A DNA stretch of 64,000 nt from G020348385 sp964410125. GTDB taxonomy: Bacteria > Acidobacteriota > Aminicenantia > Aminicenantales > Aminicenantaceae. Within the stretch, counting starts at the first letter, position 1, and every line of letters starts with the position of its first letter. Positions 8,186 to 17,647 of this stretch are shown piece by piece. The notes below the pieces were generated by a model. That model saw nothing but the letters and a program-made list of their open reading frames with translations, was not told where the DNA came from and did no database searches. The position numbers and the translations under genes were made by a program. The DNA is taken from contig CAYPGQ010000002.1 in the NCBI GenBank assembly GCA_964410125.1, forward strand, positions 1-64,000, given 5' to 3'.

Positions 8186-8863
8186 CTATGAAGACTTCTG
8201 AGAGTTTTTACCGCCGTTCCATAGAACAATCGTCGATGCGAGATAAAAGAGCAACATAATCAAGTTTTTATATCCACCAGCGATAATCACTTGGAGTGTA
8301 CCGGAGAGATGTTGACTTACAATTCCTTCGAAAAGATAGGGAAACACCGGAAAAAATGGGATGATCCACCGTGGGTATAGCGTCTTCCGAAAAAGTACGG
8401 AGTACACAAAGAGAACGGTTATAATTACAACAGGCAAATAGGTAATCTTAATTAGAAGAGAAAAGTATTGCGATGGCAGCTTCGTCATGAGTTCCACTTT
8501 TACCCCTGCTAGGAATGCATTCTTAGCGCCAGAACCTATTGAGAAAAAGGACGCATGAGCTATGCCATAGGCAATCATTACGGCAGCAAATGAGATGAAA
8601 GCGAGCATTGATATTCTTTTCCCCGCTGGCTTGAGGGCGAAATAAATTTGCCCTGCACCCATCGTGTAGAGCCATGCAGCAATTAAAGATGCTGCGCCTC
8701 CTGCAAGCAAGCGCCAATCAGGCCCACTCCCCATGGTTGTTATTGAAGATAACCCGCCATTCGGGTTGAAATAGTAGAGCATGTCTCCAGTAAAGAGGAC
8801 AATGGCTCCCAATATTCCGGATAATCCCAACCACCGTAGTGTCCAAATCTTCTTTGTGAGCAT
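8186..8863 (-). CDS. Multi-pass membrane protein of unknown function
   Basis: 225 aa with about six hydrophobic helices: residues 12-30, 50-75, 85-108, 130-155, 165-180 and 190-212. Gly-rich and aromatic residues such as TGDMLYYFNPNGG follow the first helix. I recognise no named family. Most likely an inner-membrane protein. No clear Shine-Dalgarno precedes ATG 8863. It stands alone between IS relics and a 518-nt gap. Confidence 0.7.
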   Translation of the reverse strand: MLTKKIWTLRWLGLSGILGAIVLFTGDMLYYFNPNGGLSSITTMGSGPDWRLLAGGAASLIAAWLYTMGAGQIYFALKPAGKRISMLAFISFAAVMIAYGIAHASFFSIGSGAKNAFLAGVKVELMTKLPSQYFSLLIKITYLPVVIITVLFVYSVLFRKTLYPRWIIPFFPVFPYLFEGIVSQHLSGTLQVIIAGGYKNLIMLLFYLASTIVLWNGGKNSQKSS

Positions 8864-8989
8864 CTTTTTATTGGGCTTCTCACCCTAAACCGAAGAAATC
8901 AGGGATAGGAATTTGCTTTTTTTGGTCATGACAATTTTCTCTTATTTTTGTTAAATTCTTACCCTCTGAGCTTCTGTATTGATAATATT

Positions 8990-9066
8990 ATTGCGAGGGA
9001 CATATAAAGTCAATGAGAGGTCCGAAGAAATGAGATTGTTTCGTCACTTCGTTCCTTGCAACGACG
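8990..9066. repeat. Degenerate dispersed palindromic repeat
   Basis: 9032-9066 begins GAGATTGTTTCGTCACTTCG and ends TTGCAACGACG. It resembles a roughly 35-bp sequence (GAGATTGCTTCGTCGCTTCG...) that I recall as scattered through many bacterial genomes. An inverted partial partner ATTGCGAGGGA lies at 8990-9000. The rest of the 8864-9381 gap shows no gene. Confidence 0.45.
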
Positions 9067-9330
9067 TCTCGAAAACTAGAAAAACTAGGGACATGATTTC
9101 CATTTCCTAATTTCGGTGAAAAATGAATGTGCGAATTCATGGCTTGGCTGTGTCAATTGGCTGATTATATTTAAATTAAGCTAAAAATCGCCATGAATTT
9201 TAGACTTAGAACGACAATTTTGCCACAAAAATCATTAAGACATTGCTTACAATGATGAATTTTGCAGGCAATTTTTGACAGCAATCTTCAAAGAAAGCCC
9301 TGGCAAGTGAAAATTTTCCAGGATGGGTGT

Positions 9331-9354
9331 AAAAGGGCGCGATTTATCGCGTCC
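9331..9354 (-). terminator. Hairpin terminator downstream of the 9382-9738 gene
   Basis: On the minus strand GGACGCGAT and ATCGCGCCC form a 9-bp stem with one mismatch and a 2-nt loop (9335-9354), followed by TTTT (9331-9334). It lies 28 nt after the stop of the upstream gene. Confidence 0.55.
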
Positions 9355-9381
9355 GCTGCATGGCTTTTTTTTTGCCATTTC

Positions 9382-9738
9382 TTATGGTTTAACAAAATGT
9401 GTTGAGTATGCTTCTTCAAGCCTATCGTCTCTGGATTTACTAAAGCGGAGAACTTTTATCGGTCCTTTCCCCCATGATTTATATTCAGTCTTGCTGGGCT
9501 TAAGCTGACTCTTTCGACAATTCTTCTGAACAGTTCTCAATATGAAATTTATCTTACTAATGTTTACATTGATTGCTTTCTCTAGAAAGGGAACTCTCTT
9601 GAACCTCCAATTCTCGTAATCTTCATTAGAGATATAGCCCATCCTGATTAGTACATCAACAAAACTGATGTATCCTTTTTCTATCAACAAAGCAGAGGTG
9701 ATTTTACTTAACTTCTTCACTATCTGTTGTCTGTTCAT
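9382..9738 (-). CDS. Small conserved protein of unknown function (WRFKRVPFLE type)
   Basis: 118 aa, basic, no signal peptide or membrane helix. ISFVDVLIRMGYISNEDYENWRFKRVPFLEKAI resembles a family of uncharacterised bacterial proteins I remember only as conserved hypotheticals, ending with an SWGKGP...LRFSKS block as here. The coherent full-length pattern argues for a real gene. GAGAAG precedes ATG 9738. Function unknown; neighbours are relics and give no clue. Confidence 0.65.
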   Translation of the reverse strand: MNRQQIVKKLSKITSALLIEKGYISFVDVLIRMGYISNEDYENWRFKRVPFLEKAINVNISKINFILRTVQKNCRKSQLKPSKTEYKSWGKGPIKVLRFSKSRDDRLEEAYSTHFVKP

Positions 9739-9873
9739 ATTAATTATCTTCTCGGTTCTGTTGGGCTAACGGCTGAATTAGCTTGGCTTGCGGCAAAATT
9801 TTGGGGACACATTTTTTAGAAAAAAATAGATGCAATAAAGACAACTTGTAATCTTCCAACGATTCTCATAGAT

Positions 9874-10490
9874 CTACAATAAACAATTACATCTGATGTT
9901 CTTCCAATTCATTCCGAGTTTTTCCCAAACCATAATGCTCTCTTTGCAAAGTGCAATATTTTCATAACCGTGCTTATTTTTCAAATGTTTTATCAGGAAA
10001 GAATAAATGTCATATCTTGTTGTGAAGTCAATCTTCTTTCCCCAATTGGAGTACTCTTTGAGATATATTGTCCAGGATCTATCTTTTGTTCCGTTAATTG
10101 TACTCTGGAGACCCCTTAAGGAGCCAAGAGTAATCCTTTCAGGGATAAAATTCTTAAGTATCATATCGATAAGCTCTATGTAATACTGCTTCCAGTTTTT
10201 AATAGGAACTATTGGATCTATTATAATTCTTACTGGATAGCCTTTATTAAATATTTTTTTTGCTGCATCAATTCTTTTCCATAGAGATGGTGCTCTTTTC
10301 TCCCATCTCTCTGCTGCTGGCAGAGAATTCAGGCTGAAGCTGAAAATGACCTGTTTTGCCAGAGGTAATTCTAAGATATTTTTTACATTAGCGGATTTTG
10401 TCACAAAGAGGACTTTATGAATGTCTTGTTGTTCAATAAGTTGAATTATAAATCTTGAAAAGGGAGGGTCTAAATGCTCTCCCATCAGAG
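9874..10490 (-). pseudogene. 5'-truncated spore photoproduct lyase-like (SPL) radical SAM gene
   Basis: About 205 residues matching the C-terminal two thirds of SPL-family proteins: HKVLFVTKSANVKNILELP, VIFSFSLNS, ERWEKRAPSLWKRIDAAKKI, YPVRIIIDPIVPI, ERITLGSLRGL and the tail KHGYENIALCKES. The N-terminal radical SAM cysteines are missing. Upstream the frame runs directly into IS91-like end repeat B (10503-10594), so insertion or deletion at that relic removed the 5' end. A fragment lacking the cluster cannot do SPL chemistry. Confidence 0.8.
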
Positions 10491-10502
10491 AAGAATTTCG
10501 TT

Positions 10503-10594
10503 TTTGGCCTTGCTCCAAATCCCTCACAATTTTCCTTGATTTCTGCCCACTGACATCCTGAAATAAGATTATCCGCCATCAGGAGTTCCTGCTG
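10503..10594 (-). repeat. IS91-like 3'-end repeat, copy B
   Basis: Nearly identical to copy A over about 92 nt, from TTTTGGCCTTGCTCC to GGAGTTCCTGCTGA; about three differences. Beyond the GCTGA the sequences diverge completely, marking the inner break. Its outer end abuts the truncated SPL gene. Confidence 0.8.
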
Positions 10595-10737
10595 ATCAAG
10601 CTCATTATAACGAACATATATCACAAAAAAAATCCGTAGAGGTGTGCTAAGTAACAAAGATGTATGTTTGGTCATAATTTGTTCTCGCAATTTGTGGACA
10701 ATTCTGGCATAATCTATGCCTTAACTATTTATCCAAA

Positions 10738-11838
10738 GTGAAAAAATTAATAAGAGATAGTGTCTTAAAAATTAAGCAATACCAGCCAGGAAAGCCCGCA
10801 GAGGTTCTTAAACGAGAGCTTACGCTAAAGGAAGAGATCTGCAAACTGGCCTCGAATGAGAATCCCCTAGGCCCCTCTCCTCTTGCCGTCGCAGCCATTC
10901 AAAAAAGCCTGAAGGAAGCCAGTCTGTATCCAGATAATAGCTGTTGTTATTTGAAGGAGAAATTGGCCAAACATCTGCGGGTTTTGCCGGAAAATCTAAG
11001 AATCGGCAACGGGAGCTCAGAATTGATCCTTCTTCTGGGGCTTGCTTTTTTAAATCCCGAAGATACCCTGATCATGAGTCAGTCTTCCTTCATTTTTGCC
11101 AAAATCGTTACACAGATAATTGGCTGTAAAATGGTGGAAGTTCCGTTAAAAGAGTATGGTCACGATCTCGATGCTATCCTAGAATCCATTACTCCTGACA
11201 CAAAAATAGTCTATCTTGACAACCCGATGAACCCGATTGGGACGATGACAGCACATAAAGAGATATCGAAATTTATGGAGAAGCTTCCTGAAGATATTGT
11301 TGTGGTATTAGACGAGGCCTATCATGACTATGTGAACCATAGCGATAATCCGAAATCTTTGCATTTTATCGAGGAAGAAAAAAATGTGATCGTGTTGCGA
11401 ACCTTCTCCAAGATGTATGGTTTAGCTGGCTTTCGTGTGGGATACGGTGTGGCGAAAAATGAATTTATCCATGCGTTCGATATGGTGAGTCCACCATTCT
11501 CGGTAAACAGGTTTGGGCAGATAGGAGCCGCGGCAGCGTTGGAAGATAAAGACCATGTTAGAAAAACCAAAGAAATAAATGAAAAGGGGAAGGACTATCT
11601 GTACCGGCATTTTGAAGAGTTCGATGTTTTTTATATCCCCTCTGAAACAAATTTTGTGACTATAGATTTGAAGACCGATACAAAACCCATAGCAGATGAA
11701 CTTCAGAAAAAGGGCATAATCGTCAGGCCTTTATCCATGTACGGGCTTCCCACTTTTTTGCGCATAACCATAGGTACTCTGGAACAGAATAAAAGATTTA
11801 TGAATGCTTTTGCGAAGACCTATAAAAAAGACGCTTAA
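10738..11838 (+). CDS. HisC-like class I/II aminotransferase
   Basis: PLP-dependent aminotransferase of the histidinol-phosphate family, 366 aa. It has LASNENPLGPSP, the pyridine-site DEAYHDY and RTFSKMYGLAGFRVGYG with the Schiff-base Lys, plus a C-terminal FLRITIGT Arg. GTG 10738 is the first start; no good ribosome site is visible. No other his gene is near. Its neighbours iorA and iorB point to transamination of aromatic or other amino acids to 2-oxoacids rather than histidine synthesis; that is inference from context. Confidence 0.87.
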   Translation: MKKLIRDSVLKIKQYQPGKPAEVLKRELTLKEEICKLASNENPLGPSPLAVAAIQKSLKEASLYPDNSCCYLKEKLAKHLRVLPENLRIGNGSSELILLLGLAFLNPEDTLIMSQSSFIFAKIVTQIIGCKMVEVPLKEYGHDLDAILESITPDTKIVYLDNPMNPIGTMTAHKEISKFMEKLPEDIVVVLDEAYHDYVNHSDNPKSLHFIEEEKNVIVLRTFSKMYGLAGFRVGYGVAKNEFIHAFDMVSPPFSVNRFGQIGAAAALEDKDHVRKTKEINEKGKDYLYRHFEEFDVFYIPSETNFVTIDLKTDTKPIADELQKKGIIVRPLSMYGLPTFLRITIGTLEQNKRFMNAFAKTYKKDA

Positions 11839-11884
11839 TCTGTAATTTTTGCGATTCTAGCGACACAAAAAGTCACAGAAATAC

Positions 11885-13759
11885 ATGATGAGAAACGAAG
11901 AAGTCAGAGTTTTGTTGGGAAACGTTGCCATCGCCAGAGGGATTATCGAGAGCGGATGTCATGTTGTGACCTCTTATCCAGGAACTCCGAGCTCTGAAAT
12001 TATACCGGCTGTTGTTATGTTTAAAAAAGAGTTGGGGTTGAATACCTATATCGAGTGGTCGGCTAATGAAAAAGTCGCCTTCGATAATGCCCTGGCCGCA
12101 AGTTTGACTGGGAAACGGGCGGCTGTCGCCATGAAACAGGTGGGACTCAACGTGGCTGCGGATTCTCTGATGAGTTCAGCCTATACCGGTGTTGTCGGGG
12201 GGCTGGTCATAATCAGTTGCGATGACCCGGGACCCCACAGCTCACAAACCGAACAGGATTCCCGCTTCCATGCCATGTTTGCGAAAATCCCTGTTTTTGA
12301 TCCGTCGACACCCCAGGAAGCCAAGGAGATGGTGAAAGCGGCGTTCGAACTTTCCGAGGAATTCCAAATCCCTGTTTTATTGCGGCCGACCATCAGAGTC
12401 TCGCATGGCAAACAGAGCGTGAGACTTGGGGCTCCTGAAATCCTTAACCGGCCGGCGAATTTCGTGAAAGACCCAGCGAGATGGGCCGCAACACCGCGCT
12501 TCAGGCTTATCCTTCATACTAGATTGAATGAGACTCTTTCCAAAATACAAAAGAAGTTTGAAAAGGACACCAAATGGAATTTTGAAATAGAGTCACCTAG
12601 AGGCACATCCTTGGGAATCATCACATGCAGCGCCAGTTTTGTCGCGATTCTGGATTTGCTGGAAGAGTTCGGTTTGAACGAGGGAATAAGTATTTTAAAA
12701 GTCGGGACTCCGTATCCGCTACCGCAAAAGAAGATTGCAGAATATGTTAAGCGGCACAAAAAGGTTTTAGTGATCGAGGAACCCGATTCGGTCATCGAGG
12801 CTCAAATCAACGATAAAAGCAAAGTCTTGGGAAGGCAAAGCGGCCATGTTCCTCTCCAGGGAGAACTATCCCCTGAGGTTCTGTATGAAATGTTGTCAAA
12901 AATATTGGGCGAACTGGGAATATCCAAACTAAAGATGATTTCAGACTTAAAGCTTGAAAAACTGGTCGAAAATCTTGATCTCCCGATCAGGAGACCGACA
13001 TTGTGTGCAGGGTGCCCTGAAAGGGCGGCGTTTTTTGCCATTAGGAAGGCTTTTCCCAAAGGCATTTACCCCAGCGACATCGGTTGTTACACCCTCGGAC
13101 TCAACCTGGGAGCCGTGGATACGGTTCTCGACATGGGGGCAGGGATAACTTTTGCCAGCGGATTTTACCAGGCTTATCATCTGGACGACAACGACATCCC
13201 GATAATCTCAACCATGGGGGATTCCACTTTCTACCACTCCGGGACGGCCTCTCTATTGAATGCTGTGTACAACAATGCTCGGTTTATCCTGGTCATCCTG
13301 GACAACGAAATAACAGCAATGACTGGGATGCAGCCCACTCCAGGCATTGGAATAACGGCCGAGGAAAGCGAAGGCAAAAGCATCCCTTTGGAGGAGTTGG
13401 TCAGAGGATGTGGTATCAACTGGATGAGGACCATTGATCCGTACGATGTGAACAACCTCATAAACCTACTCAAGGAAGCCAGGGAATACACCCAAAAAGA
13501 GGACGGTGGAATTGCGGTGATCGTTGCCAGACATCCTTGTCTCATCAAGTACCCTGATGTGTGCCAAGAAAAACCCGTAAAGGTCGAGATTACCGAAGAG
13601 TGCAATGGGTGCATGTACTGCATCGATTTTTTTGAATGCCCTGCACTCCAGCCAGATAAAGAAGCGGATTTGGTCAGGATAGATAGAACCTTGTGCACAG
13701 ATTGTGGCGTGTGTGTCCAAGTGTGTCCAAGAGGGGCTATCGTTCCGGCTGATACATAA
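11885..13759 (+). CDS. iorA: Indolepyruvate:ferredoxin oxidoreductase alpha subunit
   Basis: Thiamine-pyrophosphate enzyme converting aryl-pyruvates to aryl-acetyl-CoA and reducing ferredoxin; 624 aa, cytosolic. It has the N-terminal domain (GNVAIARGIIESGCHVVTSY PGTPSSEI), LCAGCPERAAFFAIRKAFPK, the TPP-binding GDSTFYHSGTASLLNAVYNN and two C-terminal 4Fe-4S motifs, CNGCMYCIDFFECP and CTDCGVCVQVCP. ATG 11885 and 11888 are both possible starts. It follows the aminotransferase by 46 nt and precedes iorB. Confidence 0.95.
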   Translation: MMRNEEVRVLLGNVAIARGIIESGCHVVTSYPGTPSSEIIPAVVMFKKELGLNTYIEWSANEKVAFDNALAASLTGKRAAVAMKQVGLNVAADSLMSSAYTGVVGGLVIISCDDPGPHSSQTEQDSRFHAMFAKIPVFDPSTPQEAKEMVKAAFELSEEFQIPVLLRPTIRVSHGKQSVRLGAPEILNRPANFVKDPARWAATPRFRLILHTRLNETLSKIQKKFEKDTKWNFEIESPRGTSLGIITCSASFVAILDLLEEFGLNEGISILKVGTPYPLPQKKIAEYVKRHKKVLVIEEPDSVIEAQINDKSKVLGRQSGHVPLQGELSPEVLYEMLSKILGELGISKLKMISDLKLEKLVENLDLPIRRPTLCAGCPERAAFFAIRKAFPKGIYPSDIGCYTLGLNLGAVDTVLDMGAGITFASGFYQAYHLDDNDIPIISTMGDSTFYHSGTASLLNAVYNNARFILVILDNEITAMTGMQPTPGIGITAEESEGKSIPLEELVRGCGINWMRTIDPYDVNNLINLLKEAREYTQKEDGGIAVIVARHPCLIKYPDVCQEKPVKVEITEECNGCMYCIDFFECPALQPDKEADLVRIDRTLCTDCGVCVQVCPRGAIVPADT

Positions 13760-13782
13760 ATTAAATACTCATGAGATCCATG

Positions 13783-14340
13783 ATAAAAACTCAAATCATT
13801 TTGGCGGGAATCGGAGGACAGGGGATACTGTTTGCCTCCAGGATTTTTTCAGAATTGGGATTGAAGCTGGGATTGAATGTTCTGGGATCTGAGACCCACG
13901 GTATGAGTCAGCGGGGCGGTTCGGTTTTAGCCCATCTGAAACTGGGCGATTTTCACAGCCCTTTGATCAGAACAGGCGCGGCAGATATTCTCTATTCGTT
14001 TGCAGAGGAAGAGACCTACCGGAACTTGAAATTTCTTAAGAGTGGTGGAGTGTGTTTTGTGAATTTGGATGATTCCAAGCGCTTCGATCCCGCAATTTTA
14101 TATTATCTGAAGGAGAAAGAGATCGATTTCAAGGCATTCGATACCGGTGAGGCGGCCTCTCGGATAGGATTTGCAAGATCTGCCAATATCGTGCTCATCG
14201 GCTATTCTGTGGGATCAGGACTGGTGCCGTTTGAATATGATGACATGAAATCCGTGTTGGAATCGGTCAGCCGGCCTGAAAACCTTGAGATGAATTTAAA
14301 AGCTTTTGAAATTGGCATACGGCAAGGGTCGGACGAATAA
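13783..14340 (+). CDS. iorB: Indolepyruvate oxidoreductase beta subunit
   Basis: Partner of IorA carrying the gamma-domain of 2-oxoacid:ferredoxin oxidoreductases; 185 aa from ATG 13783 (MIKTQIILAGIGGQGILFAS, the usual N-terminus) or 189 aa from ATG 13771. Further family motifs are GSETHGMSQRGGSVLAHLKL and a central PADILYSF-like segment. No Shine-Dalgarno at either start, so coupling to iorA 11-23 nt upstream is likely. Confidence 0.93.
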   Translation: MKTQIILAGIGGQGILFASRIFSELGLKLGLNVLGSETHGMSQRGGSVLAHLKLGDFHSPLIRTGAADILYSFAEEETYRNLKFLKSGGVCFVNLDDSKRFDPAILYYLKEKEIDFKAFDTGEAASRIGFARSANIVLIGYSVGSGLVPFEYDDMKSVLESVSRPENLEMNLKAFEIGIRQGSDE

Positions 14341-14368
14341 ATCCAAACAAATTCGAAGGAGGAGAAAT

Positions 14369-16390
14369 ATGGCATACGAAGTTCTCGGGAAAGCAATCAA
14401 TAAAGTGGGGGTTGTCGGTTCAGGCAATATCGGGCCAGATATTGCGCTGTATTTCAGCAAAATCCTCCACAGTCACGGAGTTCCTGTTGTGGTCGTGGAT
14501 ATCGCTGAAAACGCGTTGAAATCAGGAGAGGTTCGTGTAAAGGGAAAGATAGGCAGAGGGGTCAAAACAAGGGCGTTCAAAAAAGATGAGGCAGATGCCA
14601 TGATAGCCAATATCACCTGGACAACCGATTATTCCCAGCTTGCTGATGCTGACTTGGTGATCGAGGCGGCGACCGAAGATGTCGGCATCAAGAAAAAAAT
14701 ATTTTCTGAAGTGGAAAAAATCTGTTCTGATACAACCATGTTCGCCTCTAATTCTTCCCATATGGAACCGGAGGTTATTTTTGGGGAAGCCAGAAATAAA
14801 CAGCGATGCCTTGTCATTCATTACTTTTTTCCTGCTGAGCGGAGTATCATAGTCGAGATCGTCCCGGGAAAAGACACGTCACCAGAAGTGACCAACTTTT
14901 TAATGACTTTTTACGAAAAGATAGGCAAAGCTCCGATCAAGGTGAAGAGCCGGTTCGGTTATGCCGTCGATCCCATTTTCGAGGGAATATTTATTGCAGC
15001 CGTCCTTATGGTCGAAAAGGGAGTGGGAACGGTCAAGCAGCTGGATGCCATGGTGCAGAAAGTCCTAGGACTCGGCGTGGGGCCCTTCACGGCCATGAAT
15101 CTCACGGGGGGCAATCCGATCGTGCAACACGGCGCCCCTGAATTGCATGAAAAAATCATGCCATGGTTTCATTCCCCGAACCTTTTGGAGAATCAGATCA
15201 AATTCGGGAAACCCTGGGAAACATCGTTTGTTCCGGATGAAGTAGCATTCAATGAAAATGTTTTCCAAGAGGTGTCCGATCGAATCAAAGGTGCATACTT
15301 CGGTCTTGTGTGTGAAATCCTCGATTCAGGGATTTCCAATGTCGGAGACCTGGAGATGGCTGTTGAGAGTGCCTTGGTCGTGAATCCTCCTTTCCAGATG
15401 ATGAATCGAATGGGTGTGGATAAAGCCCTTGAACTGGTCAAAAAATATGCTGTAGAGTGGCCGGGTTTCAAGGTTCCTGATGTTTTGGTAGAACAAGCGG
15501 AATCAGGAAAACCCTGGCATGTTCCTATGGTTTTCCGTGAGGACAGGGACGATATTGCTGTTGTCACTATCCGGCGGCCGAGCACCTTGAATGCTCTGAA
15601 CGGGGAAGTCATGAGCCAGCTTCACTCGATCTTTTCGGGAATTAAAAAAGACGACCGTATCAAAGGTGCCGTGCTCACAGGGTTTGGCATAAAGGCCTTT
15701 GTTTCCGGGGCGGATATCCAAATGCTCGCAGGGATAAAAAATCCCGGGGAAGGAGAGAATATCTCTCGAAAGGGACAAGAGACATTGAATTTCATCGAAA
15801 ACCTCGGGAAGCCGGTTATCTGTGCCATGAATGGCCTGGCTTTCGGAGGGGGAAACGAGCTTGCCATGGCCTGTACGGCCAGGATCGTAAAAAAAGGACT
15901 CAGAGTATTTGCGGGTCAGCCAGAGCCAAAGCTCGGTATAATCCCCGGGTATGGGGGATCTCAGAGATTCCCTCGGATTGTCGGCCTTTCACAGGCCTGG
16001 CCCATTTTGCGTTCCGGAAATCCCATTTCTTCCGAAAAGGCGTTGAGAATAGGATTGGTAAGTGAAGAGATCGAAGGAGACGTCCTGGATGCAGGCATCG
16101 CGTTTGCCAAAAGAGTGATTGCAGGAGAGGTTGACGTGAAGCCCATACAAAAAGACCCGATCGATATCCCGGAGTCTTTTCCCGATGTGGATATTGGGCC
16201 TTTGTCCCGCAAGACAGATGAGATCCTGAAAGAGGCTATCCTCGGGGGGGCAAAACTGACTCTGGAAGAGGGACTCAAACACGAAGCCAGAATGTTCGGG
16301 GAATGCGTGAGAACCAAAGATATGAGGATCGGTATGGGAAATTTCATGAAATTCGGTCCAAAAAAAGAGGCCAAGTTTGCCCATGCCTGA
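14369..16390 (+). CDS. 3-hydroxyacyl-CoA dehydrogenase / enoyl-CoA hydratase fusion
   Basis: Bifunctional beta-oxidation enzyme, 673 aa. Residues about 10-395 are the dehydrogenase (VGVVGSGNIGPDIALYFSK NAD motif; VIHYFFPAERSIIVEIVPG with the catalytic His). About 410-600 is a crotonase-fold hydratase (SGADIQML oxyanion region, FGGGNELAMAC and GQPEPKLGIIPGYGGSQR with the two catalytic Glu). The order is dehydrogenase then hydratase, opposite to FadB and like archaeal crotonyl-CoA hydratase/3-hydroxybutyryl-CoA dehydrogenases. ATG 14369 has GAAGGAGGAG upstream. It precedes a thiolase, so the pair can carry an enoyl-CoA to two acyl-CoAs. Confidence 0.92.
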   Translation: MAYEVLGKAINKVGVVGSGNIGPDIALYFSKILHSHGVPVVVVDIAENALKSGEVRVKGKIGRGVKTRAFKKDEADAMIANITWTTDYSQLADADLVIEAATEDVGIKKKIFSEVEKICSDTTMFASNSSHMEPEVIFGEARNKQRCLVIHYFFPAERSIIVEIVPGKDTSPEVTNFLMTFYEKIGKAPIKVKSRFGYAVDPIFEGIFIAAVLMVEKGVGTVKQLDAMVQKVLGLGVGPFTAMNLTGGNPIVQHGAPELHEKIMPWFHSPNLLENQIKFGKPWETSFVPDEVAFNENVFQEVSDRIKGAYFGLVCEILDSGISNVGDLEMAVESALVVNPPFQMMNRMGVDKALELVKKYAVEWPGFKVPDVLVEQAESGKPWHVPMVFREDRDDIAVVTIRRPSTLNALNGEVMSQLHSIFSGIKKDDRIKGAVLTGFGIKAFVSGADIQMLAGIKNPGEGENISRKGQETLNFIENLGKPVICAMNGLAFGGGNELAMACTARIVKKGLRVFAGQPEPKLGIIPGYGGSQRFPRIVGLSQAWPILRSGNPISSEKALRIGLVSEEIEGDVLDAGIAFAKRVIAGEVDVKPIQKDPIDIPESFPDVDIGPLSRKTDEILKEAILGGAKLTLEEGLKHEARMFGECVRTKDMRIGMGNFMKFGPKKEAKFAHA

Positions 16391-16434
16391 CGTGATGGAT
16401 CCAGACCTAGTATAATTTGAAATTGGAGGTAAAA

Positions 16435-17643
16435 ATGGTTTTAGAAAAAGCATATATTCCGTATGATGCCTACTGGAGTACACCATTCTGCCGGTGGCAG
16501 GGAAGTTTTGCTCATCTGCATTCGATGGAGTTTGCTGCACAAATTTGCAAGGATGCGCTCAGGATGCGAGGAATATCTCCCAAAATATTTGATCAGATTG
16601 TCCTGGGCATGACCGTACCCCAAAAGAGCAGTTTTTACGGCGTTCCCTGGATGGCTGGTATGATCGGAGTCCAAGGAGTGACGGGCCCGACGATCAGCCA
16701 GGCGTGCGCTACCTCGGCCAAATGTGTTGCCTTTGCCGCCGAAGAACTGGAGCTTGGGAACTGTGAGACCGTCCTTGTAGTGACGTGCGATAGAACAAGC
16801 AACGGGCCTCATTTATACTACCCCAATCCTTTGGGCGTCGGGGGGACAGGGGATAAAGAAGACTGGGTCTGGGATAACTTTGGCTATGATCCTTATGCCA
16901 AGAATGCCATGATCGAAACGGCGGAAAATGTGGCCAAAGAAGCAGGCATAACGAAGGAAGAGCAGGATGATGTGGCTTTCTTGCGCTACAGCCAGTATCA
17001 AGAAGCGCTCAAGGACAACAGCGCGTTCTTGAACCGATTCATGGTGGTCCCGATCGATGTCAAAGATCCCTCAGGCCGCAAATCCATCGCCATGGTCGAG
17101 GGGGATGAGGGGGTTTTCCCGACAACAGCGGATGCTCTGGCAAGACTGAGGCCTGTGCAACCGAACGGAACAGTCACTTTCGGAACCCAAACCTACCCTG
17201 CCGATGGCAATGCCAGTATTGTTATCACGACCCAGGAGAAGGCAAAGGAACTGAGCCGCGATCCGAATATAGAAATACAGATTTTTTCTTATGCTGAGGT
17301 GAGGGTAAAGAGAGGTTTTATGGCCAAGGCCGTTGTGCCTGCCGCACAAAAAGCTCTGTCAAAGGCAGGAGTGGGAATCGGTGACATTAAGGCCATCAAA
17401 ACCCACACACCGTTTGCTGTCAATGATGTCTATTTCTGCAGGGAGATGGGACTTGAATTTGGCGATATGAACAATTACGGATGTTCTCTTGTGTGGGGCC
17501 ATCCTCAAGGCCCGACAGGTGCCCGGCTGATAATCGAACTTATCGAAGAGCTTGTGCTTTTAGGCGGGGGATACGGACTTTTCGACGGGTGCGCCGCCGG
17601 GGATACGGCAGCGGCCATCGTTGTCAAAGTCGATGTAAAATAG
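16435..17643 (+). CDS. Thiolase family protein (acetyl-CoA acyltransferase)
   Basis: 402 aa. The nucleophilic Cys lies in SQACATSAKC near residue 90. The catalytic His is in LVWGHPQGPTGARL and the C-terminal Cys in FDGCAAGDTAAAIV. ATG 16435 has TTGGAGGT upstream. Unusual N-terminus (AYIPYDAYWSTPFCRWQG) compared with FadA; closer to divergent anaerobe thiolases. Follows the bifunctional hydratase/dehydrogenase by 44 nt. Converges with the minus-strand CoxG-like gene only 4 nt away, with no separate terminator visible. Confidence 0.9.
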   Translation: MVLEKAYIPYDAYWSTPFCRWQGSFAHLHSMEFAAQICKDALRMRGISPKIFDQIVLGMTVPQKSSFYGVPWMAGMIGVQGVTGPTISQACATSAKCVAFAAEELELGNCETVLVVTCDRTSNGPHLYYPNPLGVGGTGDKEDWVWDNFGYDPYAKNAMIETAENVAKEAGITKEEQDDVAFLRYSQYQEALKDNSAFLNRFMVVPIDVKDPSGRKSIAMVEGDEGVFPTTADALARLRPVQPNGTVTFGTQTYPADGNASIVITTQEKAKELSRDPNIEIQIFSYAEVRVKRGFMAKAVVPAAQKALSKAGVGIGDIKAIKTHTPFAVNDVYFCREMGLEFGDMNNYGCSLVWGHPQGPTGARLIIELIEELVLLGGGYGLFDGCAAGDTAAAIVVKVDVK

Positions 17644-17647
17644 GATT

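Noticed and set aside
9323..9508. Short plus-strand frame across the 9.3-9.5 kb region
   Set aside because: It overlaps a terminator hairpin and a better-supported minus-strand gene.
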